A DNA stretch of 64,000 bases from Membranipora membranacea (taxonomy: Eukaryota > Bryozoa > Gymnolaemata > Cheilostomatida > Membraniporidae), in contig OU612065.1 of NCBI GenBank assembly GCA_914767715.1, forward strand, positions 32,986,001-33,050,000. The letters run 5' to 3'. Below the pieces are notes generated by a model. That model saw only the letters and a list, made by a program, of their open reading frames with translations. It did no database searches and was not told the origin of the DNA. This document shows positions 14,601 to 26,830 of this stretch, in pieces (the first letter of the stretch is position 1; each line of letters opens with the position of its first letter). A program made the translations under genes and the position numbers.

Positions 14601-15690
14601 TCTCATCTAAAATATTAGCCCCCTGTAATGATGCGTTTTCTATCTAGATAATTTGCAAGAAATCGACAAAAATCGATAGGTACGGTCCTGGGGAAATTAG
14701 CCAATAATTGGTCATAAATCTTTATTAGCTAAGAAACGCTTGATGACCTGTTTTGAGGTTCGCGATGACGTCCCTATATTTCATCTAAATTATTAGCCCC
14801 CTGTGACGATGCGTTTTCTATCTAGGTATTTTGCAAGAAATCGACAAAAATCGATAGGTACGGTCCTGGGGAAATTTTGCCAATAATTGGGCATAATTCT
14901 TTATTAGCTAATAAACGCTTGATAACCTGTTTTGAGGTTCGCAATGACGTGCGTCCCTATATCTCGTCTAAAATAATAGCTCCCTGTGACGATGCGTTTG
15001 CTATCTAGGTGTTTTGCAAGAAGTCGACGAAAATGGATAAGTACGGTCCTGGGGAAATTAGCCAATAAATGGGCATAATTCTTTACTAGCTTAGAAACGC
15101 TTGAAACTCTGTTTTGAGGTTCGCAATGACGTCCCTATATCTCATCAAGAATATGAGCTCCCTGTAAACATGCGTTTTCTATCTAGGTATTTTGCAAGAA
15201 ATCGACAAAAATCGATAGGTACGGTCCTGGGGAAATTAGCCATAAATTGGGCAGAATTCTTTACTCGCTAAGAATCGCACGAAACTCTGTTTTGAGGTTC
15301 GCGATGACGTCCCCTATATCTCATCTAAAATATTAGCCCCCTGTAATGATGCGTTTTCTATCTAGATAATTTGCAAGAAATCGACAAAAATCGATAGGTA
15401 CGGTCCTGGGGAAATTAGCCAATAATTGGTCATAAATCTTTATTAGCTAAGAAACGCTTGATGACCTGTTTTGAGGTTCGCGATGACGTCCCTATATTTC
15501 ATCTAAATTATTAGCCCCCTGTGACGATGCGTTTTCTATCTAGGTATTTTGCAAGAAATCGACAAAAATCGATAGGTACGGTCCTGGGGAAATTTTGCCA
15601 ATAATTGGGCATAATTCTTTATTAGCTAATAAACGCTTGATAACCTGTTTTGAGGTTCGCAATGACGTGCGTCCCTATATCTCGTCTAAA
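14255..15690. repeat. Tandem pair of 718-bp (4-monomer) units
   Basis: CTATCTAGGTGTTTTGCAAG followed by AAGTCGACGAAAATGG occurs at 14,283 and 15,001, an offset of 718 bp. The intervening monomers match in order, including the GGTCATAAATC, AAATTTTGCC and GACGTGCGTCC variants. This is four monomers duplicated side by side just before the domain boundary. Confidence 0.85.
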
Positions 15691-15890
15691 ATATTAGCTC
15701 CCTGTGACGATACGTTTTCCATCTAGGTATATTGCAAGAAATTGACAAAGATCGATAGGTACGGTCCTGGGGAAATTAGCCAATAATTTGGCATAATTCT
15801 GTACTAGCTTAGAAACGCTTGAAACTCTGTTTTGAGGTTCGCAATGACGTCCCTATATCTCATCTAAAATATTAGCCCCCTGTGACGATG

Positions 15891-17320
15891 CGTTTTCTAT
15901 ATAGTTATTTTGCAAGAAATTGATAAAAATCGATAGGTACGGTCCTTGGGAAATTAGCCAATAATTGGGCATAATTCTCTACTAGCTTAGAAACGCCTGA
16001 AACTGTATTTTGAGGTTCGCAATAGCGTCCCTATATCTTATCTAAAATATTTGCTTCCTGTGACGATGCGTTTTCTATCTACGTATTTTGCAAGAAATTA
16101 ACAAAAATCGATAGGTACGGTCTTAGGGAAATTAGCCATTAATTGGGCAGAATTCTTTACTGGCTTAGAAACGCTTGAAACTTTGTTTTGAGGTTTTCAA
16201 TGACGTCCCTATGTCTCATCTAAAGTATTAGCTCCCTATGACGATGCGTTTTCTTTCTAGGTATTTTGCAAGAAATCGATAAAAATCGATAGGTACGGTC
16301 CTTGGGAGATTAGCCAATAATTGGGCAGAATTCTTTACTCGCTTAGAAACGCTTGAAACTCCGTTTTGAGGTTTGCAATGACGTCCCTATATCCCATCAA
16401 AAATATTAGCTCCCTGTGACGATGCGTTTTCTATCTAGGTGTTTTGCAAGAAATTGATAAAAATCGATAGGTACGGTCCTTGGGAAATTAGCCAATAATT
16501 GGGCATAATTCTTTACTAGCTTAGAAACGCCTGAAACTCTATTTTGAGGTTCGCAATAGCGTCCCTATATCTCATCTAAAATATTTGCTCCCTGTGACGA
16601 TGCGTTTTCTATATAGTTATTTTGCAAGAAATTGATAAAAATCGATAGGTACGGTCCTTGGGAAATTAGCCAATAATTGGGCATAATTCTCTACTAGCTT
16701 AGAAACGCCTGAAACTGTATTTTGAGGTTCGCAATAGCGTCCCTATATCTTATCTAAAATATTTGCTTCCTGTGACGATGCGTTTTCTATCTACGTATTT
16801 TGCAAGAAATTAACAAAAATCGATAGGTACGGTCTTAGGGAAATTAGCCATTAATTGGGCAGAATTCTTTACTGGCTTAGAAACGCTTGAAACTTTGTTT
16901 TGAGGTTTTCAATGACGTCCCTATGTCTCATCTAAAGTATTAGCTCCCTATGACGATGCGTTTTCTTTCTAGGTATTTTGCAAGAAATCGATAAAAATCG
17001 ATAGGTACGGTCCTTGGGAGATTAGCCAATAATTGGGCAGAATTCTTTACTCGCTTAGAAACGCTTGAAACTCCGTTTTGAGGTTTGCAATGACGTCCCT
17101 ATATCCCATCAAAAATATTAGCTCCCTGTGACGATGCGTTTTCTATCTAGGTGTTTTGCAAGAAATTGATAAAAATCGATAGGTACGGTCCTTGGGAAAT
17201 TAGCCAATAATTGGGCATAATTCTTTACTAGCTTAGAAACGCCTGAAACTCTATTTTGAGGTTCGCAATAGCGTCCCTATATCTCATCTAAAATATTTGC
17301 TCCCTGTGACGATACGTTTT
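15891..17320. repeat. Tandem pair of 712-bp (4-monomer) units
   Basis: ATAGTTATTTTGCAAGAAAT occurs at 15,901 and 16,613 (offset 712). Both are followed by the same four monomers, including CTCTACTAGC, CTGTATTTTGAGG and CTGTGACGATGCG...CTACG variants. These open domain 2. Confidence 0.85.
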
Positions 17321-20300
17321 CTATCTAGGTATTTTGCAAGAAATTAACAAAAATCGATAGGTACGGTCCTAGGGAAATTAGCCATTAATTGGGCAGAATT
17401 CTTTACTGGCTTAGAAACGCTTGAAACTTTGTTTTGAGGTTTTCAATGACGTCCCTATGTCTCATCTAAAGTATTAGCTCCCTATGACAATGCGTTTTCT
17501 TTCTAGGTATTTTGGAAGAAATCGATAAAAATCGATAGGTACGGTCTTTGGGAAATTAGCCAATAATTGGGCAGAATTCTTTACTAGCTTAAAAACGCTT
17601 CAAACTCTGTTTTGAGATTCGGAATGACGACCCTATATCTCATCTAAAATATTAGCTCCCTGTGACGATGGGTTTTCTATCTAGGTATTTTGCAAGAAAT
17701 TAACAAAAATCGATAGGTACGGTCCTGGGGAAATTAGCCGATAATTGGGCAGAATTCGTTACTCGCTTAGAAACGCTTGGAACTCTGTTTTGAGGTTCGC
17801 AAGGACGACCCTATATCTCATCTAAAATATTAGCTCCCTGTGACGATGCGTTTTCTATCTAGGTGTTTTGCAAGAAATTAACAAAAATCGATAGGTACGG
17901 TCTTAGGGAAATTAGCCATTAAATGGGCAGAATTCTTTACTGGCTTAGAAACGCTTGAAACTTTGTTTTGAGGTTTTCAATGACGTCCCTGTGTCTCATC
18001 TAAAGTATTAGCTCCCTATGACGATGCGTTTTCTTTCTAGGTATTTTGCAAGAAATCGATCAAAATCGATAGGTACGGTCCTTGGGAAATTAGCCAATAA
18101 TTGGGCAGAATTCTTTACTAGCTTAAAAACGCTTCAAACTCTGTTTTGAGATTCGGAATGACGACCCTATATCTCATCTAAAATATTAGCTCCCTGTGAC
18201 GATGGGTTTTCTATCTAGGTATTTTGCAAGAAATTAACAAAAATCGATAGGTAAGGTCCTGGGGAAATTAGCCGATAATTGGGCAGAATTCGTTACTCGC
18301 TTAGAAACGCTTGGAACTCTGTTTTGAGGTTCGCAAGGACGACCCTATATCTCATCTAAAATATTAGCTCCCTGTGACGATGCGTTTTCTATCTAGGTGT
18401 TTTGCAAGAAATTGATAAAAATCGATAGGTACGGTCCTTGGGAAATTAGCCAATAATTGGGCATAATTCTTTACTAGCTTAGAAACGCCTGATACTCTAT
18501 TTTGAGGTTCGCAATAACGTCCCTATATCTCATCTAAAATATTTGCTCCCTGTGACGATGCGTTTTCTATCTACGTATTTTGAAAGAAATTATTAAAAAT
18601 CGATAGGTACGGTCCTTGGGAAATTAGCCATTAATTGGGCAGAATTCTTTACTGGCTTAGAAACGCTTGAAACTTTGTTTTGAGGTTTTCAATGACATCC
18701 CTATGTCTCATCTAAAGTATTAGCTCCCTATGACGATGCGTTTTCTTTCTAGGTATTTTGCAAGAAATAGATAAAAATCGATAGGTACGGTCCTTGGGAA
18801 ATTAGCCAATAATTGGGCATAATTCTTTACTAGCTTAGAAACGCCTGAAACTCTATTTTGAGGTTCGCAATGATGTCCCTATATCTCATCTAAAAAATTA
18901 TCTCTCTGTGACGATGCGTGTTCTCTCTAGGTGTTTTGCAAGAAATCGATAAAAATCGATAGGTACGGTCCTGGGGAAATTAGCGAATAATTGGGCAGAA
19001 TTCTTTACTCGCTTAGAAACGCCTGAAACTCTATTTTGAGGTTCGCAATAACGTCCCTATATCTCATCTAAAATATTTGCTCCCTGTGACGATGCGTTTT
19101 CTATCTACGTATTTTGAAAGAAATTATTAAAAATCGATAAGTACGGTCCTTGGGAAATTAGCCATTAATTGGGCAGAATTCTTTACTGGCTTAGAAACGC
19201 TTGAAACTTTGTTTTGAGGTTTTCAATGACATCCCTATGTCTCATCTAAAGTATTAGCTCCCTATTACGATGCGTTTTCTATCTAGGTATTTTGCAAGAA
19301 ATTAACAAAAATCGATAGGTACGGTCCGGGGGAAATTAGCGAATAATTGAGCAGAATTCTTTACTCGCTTAAAAACGCTTGAAACTCCGTTTTGAGGTTT
19401 GCAATGACGTCCCTATATCCCATCAAAAATATTAGCTTCCTGTGACGATGCGTTTTCTATCTAGGTGTTTGCAAGAAATTGATAAAAATCGATAGGTACG
19501 GTCCTTGGGAAATTAGCCAATGATTGGGCCTAATTCTTTACTAGCTTAGAAACGCCTGAAACTGTATTTTGAGGTTCGCAATAGCGTCCCTATATCTCAT
19601 CTAAAATATTTGCTCCCTGTGACGATACGTTTTCTATCTACGTATTTTGCAAGAAATTAACAAAAATCGATAGGTACGGTCTTAGGGAAATTAGCCATTA
19701 ATTGGGCAGAATTCTTTGCTGGCTTAGAAACGCTTGAAACTTTGTTTTGAGGTTTTCAATGACGTCCCTATGTCTCATCTAAAGTATTAGCTCCCTATAA
19801 CGATGCGTTTTCTTTCTAGGTATTTTGCAAGAAATCGATAAAAATCGATAGGTACGGTCCTTGGGAAATTAGCCAATAATTGGGCAGAATTCTTTACTCG
19901 CTTAGAAACGCTTGAAACTCCGTTTTGAGGTTTGCAATGACGTCCCTATATCCCATCAAAAATATTAGCTCCCTGTGACGATGCGTTTTCTATCTAGGTG
20001 TTTTGCAAGAAATTGATAAAAATCGATAGGTATGGTCCTTGGGAAATTAGCAAATAATTGGGCATAATTCTTTACTAGCTTAGAAACGCCTGAAACTCTA
20101 TTTTGAGGTTCGCAATAGCGTCCCTATATCTCATCTAAAATATTTGCTCCCTGTGACGATGCGTTTTCTATCTACGTATTTTGCAAGAAATTAACAAAAA
20201 TCGATAGGTACGGTCCTAGGGAAATTAGCCATTAATTGGGCAGAATTCTTTACTGGCTTAGAAACGCTTGAAACTTTGTTTTGAGGTTTTCAATGACGTC

Positions 20301-20400
20301 CCTATGTCTCATCTAAAGTATTAGCTCCCTATGACGATGCGTTTTCTTTCTAGGTATTTTGCAAGAAATCGATAAAAATCGTTAGGTACGGTCCTTGGGA

Positions 20401-23400
20401 AATTAGCCGATAATTGGGCAGAATTCGTTACTCGCTTAGAAACGCTTGGAACTCTGTTTTGAGGTTTGCAAGGACGACCCTATATCTCATCTAAAATATT
20501 AGCTCCCTGTGACGATGCGTGTTCTCTCTGTGTGTTTTGCAAGAAATCGATAAAAATCGATAGGTACGGTCCAGGGGAGATTAGCTGATAATTGGGCAGA
20601 ATTCGTTACTCGCTTAGAAACGCTTGGAACTCTGTTTTGAGGTTCGCAATGACGACCCTATATCTCATCTAAAATATTAGCTCCCTGTGACGATGGGTTT
20701 TCTATCTACGTATTTTGCAAGAAATTAACAAAAATCGATAGGTACGGTCCTGGGGAAATTAGCGAATAATTGGGCAGAATTCTTTACTCGCTTAGAAACG
20801 CTTGAAACTCCGTTTTGAGGTTTGCAATAACGTCCCTATATCCCATCAAAAATATTAGCTTCCTGTGACGATGCGTTTTCTATCTAGGTGTTTTGCAAGA
20901 AATTGATAAAAATCGATAGGTACGGTCCTTGGGAAATTAGCCAATAATTGGGCATAATTCTTTACTAGCTTAGAAACGCTGAAACTGTATTTTGAGGTTC
21001 GCAATAGCGTCCCTATATCTCATCTAAAATATTTGCTCCCTGTGACGATGCGTTTTCTATCTACGTATTTTGCAAGAAATTAACAAAAATCGATAGGTAC
21101 GGTCTTAGGGAAATTAGCCATTAATTGGGCAGAACTCTTTGCTGGCTTAGAAACGCTTGAAACTTTGTTTTGAGGTTTTCAATGATGTCCCTATGTCTCA
21201 TCTAAAGTATTAGCTCCCTATGACGATGCGTTTTCTTTCTAGGTATTTTGCAAGAAATCGATAAAAATCGATAGGTACGGTCCTTGGGAAATTAGCCAAT
21301 AATTGGGCAGGATTCTTTACTCGCTTAGAAACGCTTGAAACTCCGTTTTGAGGTTTGCAATGACGTCCCTATATCCCATCTAAAATATTAGCTCCCTGTG
21401 GCGATGCGTTTTCTATCTACGTATTTTGCAAGAAGTTAACAAAAATCGATAGGTACGGTACTTTGTTTTGAGGTTTTCAATGACGTCCCTATGTCTCATC
21501 TAAAGTATTAGCTCCCTATGACGATGCGTTTTCTTTCTAGGTATTTTGCAAGAAATCGATAAAAATCGTTAGGTACGGTCCTTGGGAAATTAGCCAATAA
21601 TTGGGCAGAATTCTTTACTAGCTTAAAAACGCTTCAAACTCTGTTTTGAGATTCGGAATGACGACCCTATATCTCATCTAAAATATTAGCTCCCTGTGAC
21701 GATGGGTTTTCTATCTAGGTATTTTGCAAGAAATTAACAAAAATCGAAAGGTACGGTCCTAGGGAAATTAGCCATTAATTGGGCAGAATTCTTTACTAGC
21801 TTAGAAACGCTTGAAACTTTGTTTTGAGGTTTTCAATGACGTCCCTATGTCTCATCTAAAGTATTAGCTCCCTATGACAATGCGTTTTCTTTCTAGGTAT
21901 TTTGCAAGAAATCGATAAAAATCGATAGGTACGGTCCTGGGGAAATTAGCGAATAATTGGGCAGAATTCTTTACTCGCTTAGAAACGCTTGAAACTCCGT
22001 TTTGAGGTTCGCAATGACGACCCTATATCTCATCTAATATATTAGCTCCCTGTGACGATTGGTTTTCTATCAAGGTATTTCGCAAGAATTTAACAAAAAT
22101 CGATAGGTACGGTCCTGGGGAAATTAGCGAATAATTGAGCAGAATTCTTTACTAGCTTGAAAACGCTTCACACTCTGTTTTGAGGTTCGCAATGACGACC
22201 CTATATCTCATCTAAAATATTAGCTCCCTGTGACAGTGGGTTTTCTATCTAGGTATTTTGCAAGAAATTAACAAAAATCGATAGGTACGGTCCTGGGGAA
22301 ATTAGCGAATAATTGGGCAGAATTCTTTACTCGCTTAGAAACGTTTGAAACTCTGTTTTGAGGTTTGCAATGACGTCCCTATATCTCATCAAAAATATTA
22401 CCTCCCTGTGACGATGCGTTTTCTATCTAGGTGTTTTGCAAGAAATCGATAAAAATCGATAAGTACGGTCCTGGGGAAATTAGCGAATAATTGGGCAGAA
22501 TTTTTTACTCGCTTAGAAACGCCTGAAACTCTATTTTGAGGTTCGCAAAAACGTCCCTATATCTCATCTAAAATATTTGCTCCCTGTGACGATGCGTTTT
22601 CTATCTACGTATTTTGAAAGAAATTATTAAAAATCGATAGGTACGGTCCTTGGGAAATTAGCCATTAATTGGGCAGAATTCTTTACTGGCTTAGAAACGC
22701 TTGAAACTTTGTTTTGAGGTTTTCAATGACATCCCTATGTTTCATCTAAAGTATTAGCTCCCTATGACGATGCGTTTTCTATCTAGGTATTTTGCAAGAA
22801 ATTAACAAAAATCGATAGGTACGGTCCTTGGGAAATTAGCCAATAATTGGGCAGAATTCTTTACTAGCTTAAAAACGCTTCAAACTCTGTTTTGAGATTC
22901 GGAATGACGACCCTATATCTCATCTAAAATATTAGCTCCCTGTGACGATGCGTTTTCTATCTAGGTGTTTTGCAAGAAATCGATAAAAATCGATAGGTAC
23001 GGTCCTGGGGAAATTAGGGAATAATTGGGCAGAATTCTTTACTCGCTTAGAAACGCCTGAAACTCTATTTTGAGGTTCGCAAAAACGTCCCTATATCTCA
23101 TCTAAAATATTTGCTCCCTGCGACGATGCGTTTTCTATCTACGTATTTTGAAAGAAATTATTAAAAATCGATAGGTACGGTCCTTGGGAAATTAGCCATT
23201 AATTGGGCAGAATTCTTTACTGGCTTAGAAACGCTTGAAACTTTGTTTTGAGGTTTTCAATGACATCCCTATGTCTCATCTAAAGTATTAGCTCCCTATG
23301 ACGATGCGTTTTCTATCTAGGTATTTTGCAAGAAATTAACAAAAATCGATAGGTACGGTCCTTGGGAAATTAGCCAATAATTGGGCAGAATTCTTTACTA

Positions 23401-26400
23401 GCTTAAAAACGCTTCAAACTCTGTTTTGAGATTCGGAATGACGACCCTATATCTCATCTAAAATATTAGCTCCCTGTGACGATGGGTTTTCTATCTAGGT
23501 ATTTTGCAAGAAATTAACAAAAATCGATAGGTACGGTCCTGGGGAAATTAGCCGATAATTGGGCAGAATTCGTTACTCGCTTAGAAACGCTTGGAACTCT
23601 GTTTTGAGGTTCGCAAGGACGACCCTATATCTCATCTAAAATATTAGCTCCCTGTGACGATGCGTGTTCTCTCTGTGTGTTTTGCAAGAAATCGATAAAA
23701 ATCGATAGGTACGGTCCAGGGGAGATTAGCTGATAATTGGGCAGAATTCGTTACTCGCTTAGAAACGCTTGGAACTCTGTTTTGAGGTTCGCAATGACGA
23801 CCCTATATCTCATCTAAAATATTAGCTCCCTGTGACGATGGGTTTTCTATCTACGTATTTTGCAAGAAATTAACAAAAATCGATAGGTACGGTCCTGGGG
23901 AAATTAGCGAATAATTGGGCAGAATTCTTTACTCGCTTAGAAACGCTTGAAACTCCGTTTTGAGGTTTGCAATAACGTCCCTATATCCCATCAAAAATAT
24001 TAGCTTCCTGTGACGATGCGTTTTCTATCTAGGTGTTTTGCAAGAAATTGATAAAAATCGATAGGTACGGTCCTTGGGAAATTAGCCAATAATTGGGCAT
24101 AATTCTTTACTAGCTTAGAAACGCTGAAACTGTATTTTGAGGTTCGCAATAGCGTCCCTATATCTCATCTAAAATATTTGCTCCCTGTGACGATGCGTTT
24201 TCTATCTACGTATTTTGCAAGAAATTAACAAAAATCGATAGGTACGGTCTTAGGGAAATTAGCCATTAATTGGGCAGAACTCTTTGCTGGCTTAGAAACG
24301 CTTGAAACTTTGTTTTGAGGTTTTCAATGATGTCCCTATGTCTCATCTAAAGTATTAGCTCCCTATGACGATGCGTTTTCTTTCTAGGTATTTTGCAAGA
24401 AATCGATAAAAATCGATAGGTACGGTCCTTGGGAAATTAGCCAATAATTGGGCAGGATTCTTTACTCGCTTAGAAACGCTTGAAACTCCGTTTTGAGGTT
24501 TGCAATGACGTCCCTATATCCCATCTAAAATATTAGCTCCCTGTGGCGATGCGTTTTCTATCTACGTATTTTGCAAGAAGTTAACAAAAATCGATAGGTA
24601 CGGTACTTTGTTTTGAGGTTTTCAATGACGTCCCTATGTCTCATCTAAAGTATTAGCTCCCTATGACGATGCGTTTTCTTTCTAGGTATTTTGCAAGGAA
24701 TCGATAAAAATCGTTAGGTACGGTCCTTGGGAAATTAGCCAATAATTGGGCAGAATTCTTTACTAGCTTAAAAACGCTTCAAACTCTGTTTTGAGATTCG
24801 GAATGACGACCCTATATCTCATCTAAAATATTAGCTCCCTGTGACGATGGGTTTTCTATCTAGGTATTTTGCAAGAAATTAACAAAAATCGAAAGGTACG
24901 GTCCTAGGGAAATTAGCCATTAATTGGGCAGAATTCTTTACTAGCTTAGAAACGCTTGAAACTTTGTTTTGAGGTTTTCAATGACGTCCCTATGTCTCAT
25001 CTAAAGTATTAGCTCCCTATGACAATGCGTTTTCTTTCTAGGTATTTTGCAAGAAATCGATAAAAATCGATAGGTACGGTCCTGGGGAAATTAGCGAATA
25101 ATTGGGCAGAATTCTTTACTCGCTTAGAAACGCTTGAAACTCCGTTTTGAGGTTCGCAATGACGACCCTATATCTCATCTAATATATTAGCTCCCTGTGA
25201 CGATTGGTTTTCTATCAAGGTATTTCGCAAGAATTTAACAAAAATCGATAGGTACGGTCCTGGGGAAATTAGCGAATAATTGAGCAGAATTCTTTACTAG
25301 CTTGAAAACGCTTCACACTCTGTTTTGAGGTTCGCAATGACGACCCTATATCTCATCTAAAATATTAGCTCCCTGTGACAGTGGGTTTTCTATCTAGGTA
25401 TTTTGCAAGAAATTAACAAAAATCGATAGGTACGGTCCTGGGGAAATTAGCGAATAATTGGGCAGAATTCTTTACTCGCTTAGAAACGTTTGAAACTCTG
25501 TTTTGAGGTTTGCAATGACGTCCCTATATCTCATCAAAAATATTACCTCCCTGTGACGATGCGTTTTCTATCTAGGTGTTTTGCAAGAAATCGATAAAAA
25601 TCGATAAGTACGGTCCTGGGGAAATTAGCGAATAATTGGGCAGAATTTTTTACTCGCTTAGAAACGCCTGAAACTCTATTTTGAGGTTCGCAAAAACGTC
25701 CCTATATCTCATCTAAAATATTTGCTCCCTGTGACGATGCGTTTTCTATCTACGTATTTTGAAAGAAATTATTAAAAATCGATAGGTACGGTCCTTGGGA
25801 AATTAGCCATTAATTGGGCAGAATTCTTTACTGGCTTAGAAACGCTTGAAACTTTGTTTTGAGGTTTTCAATGACATCCCTATGTCTCATCTAAAGTATT
25901 AGCTCCCTATGACGATGCGTTTTCTATCTAGGTATTTTGCAAGAAATTAACAAAAATCGATAGGTACGGTCCTTGGGAAATTAGCCAATAATTGGGCAGA
26001 ATTCTTTACTAGCTTAAAAACGCTTCAAACTCTGTTTTGAGATTCGGAATGACGACCCTATATCTCATCTAAAATATTAGCTCCCTGTGACGATGCGTTT
26101 TCTATCTAGGTGTTTTGCAAGAAATCGATAAAAATCGATAGGTACGGTCCTGGGGAAATTAGGGAATAATTGGGCAGAATTCTTTACTCGCTTAGAAACG
26201 CCTGAAACTCTATTTTGAGGTTCGCAAAAACGTCCCTATATCTCATCTAAAATATTTGCTCCCTGCGACGATGCGTTTTCTATCTACGTATTTTGAAAGA
26301 AATTATTAAAAATCGATAGGTACGGTCCTTGGGAAATTAGCCATTAATTGGGCAGAATTCTTTACTGGCTTAGAAACGCTTGAAACTTTGTTTTGAGGTT

Positions 26401-26830
26401 TTCAATGACATCCCTATGTCTCATCTAAAGTATTAGCTCCCTATGACGATGCGTTTTCTATCTAGGTATTTTGCAAGAAATTAACAAAAATCGATAGGTA
26501 CGGTCCTTGGGAAATTAGCCAATAATTGGGCAGAATTCTTTACTAGCTTAAAAACGCTTCAAACTCTGTTTTGAGATTCGGAATGACGACCCTATATCTC
26601 ATCTAAAATATTAGCTCCCTGTGACGATGGGTTTTCTATCTAGGTATTTTGCAAGAAATTAACAAAAATCGATAGGTACGGTCCTGGGGAAATTAGCCGA
26701 TAATTGGGCAGAATTCGTTACTCGCTTAGAAACGCTTGGAACTCTGTTTTGAGGTTCGCAAGGACGACCCTATATCTCATCTAAAATATTAGCTCCCTGT
26801 GACGATGCGTGTTCTCTCTGTGTGTTTTGC
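20401..26830. repeat. Tandem 3,145-bp higher-order repeat, two full copies
   Basis: AATTAGCCGATAATTGGGC occurs at 20,401, 23,546 and 26,691, exactly 3,145 bp apart, and all markers between keep that offset. Each unit holds about 17 full monomers plus one truncated monomer (near 21,450 and 24,595) where about 58 bp between TACGGT and ACTTTGTTTT are missing. Only scattered differences were noticed, for example TTTCATC at 22,741 against CTCATC at 25,886. A third copy begins at 26,691 and breaks off after about 140 bp. Confidence 0.92.

Larger units (their letters stand above)
1..15890. repeat. Satellite domain 1 (GACAAAAATCGATAGG type)
   Basis: Monomers here mostly read AAATCGACAAAAATCGATAGG followed by GTCCTGGGGAAAT, and many have TCTGTTTTGAGGTTCAAAATGAAG or GACGTACGTCC variants. 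From about 15.9 kb these are replaced by monomers with GATAAAAATCGATAGG or TTAACAAAAATCG and GTCCTTGGGAAATT. The boundary marks a change of monomer subfamily within one continuous array. Confidence 0.8.
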
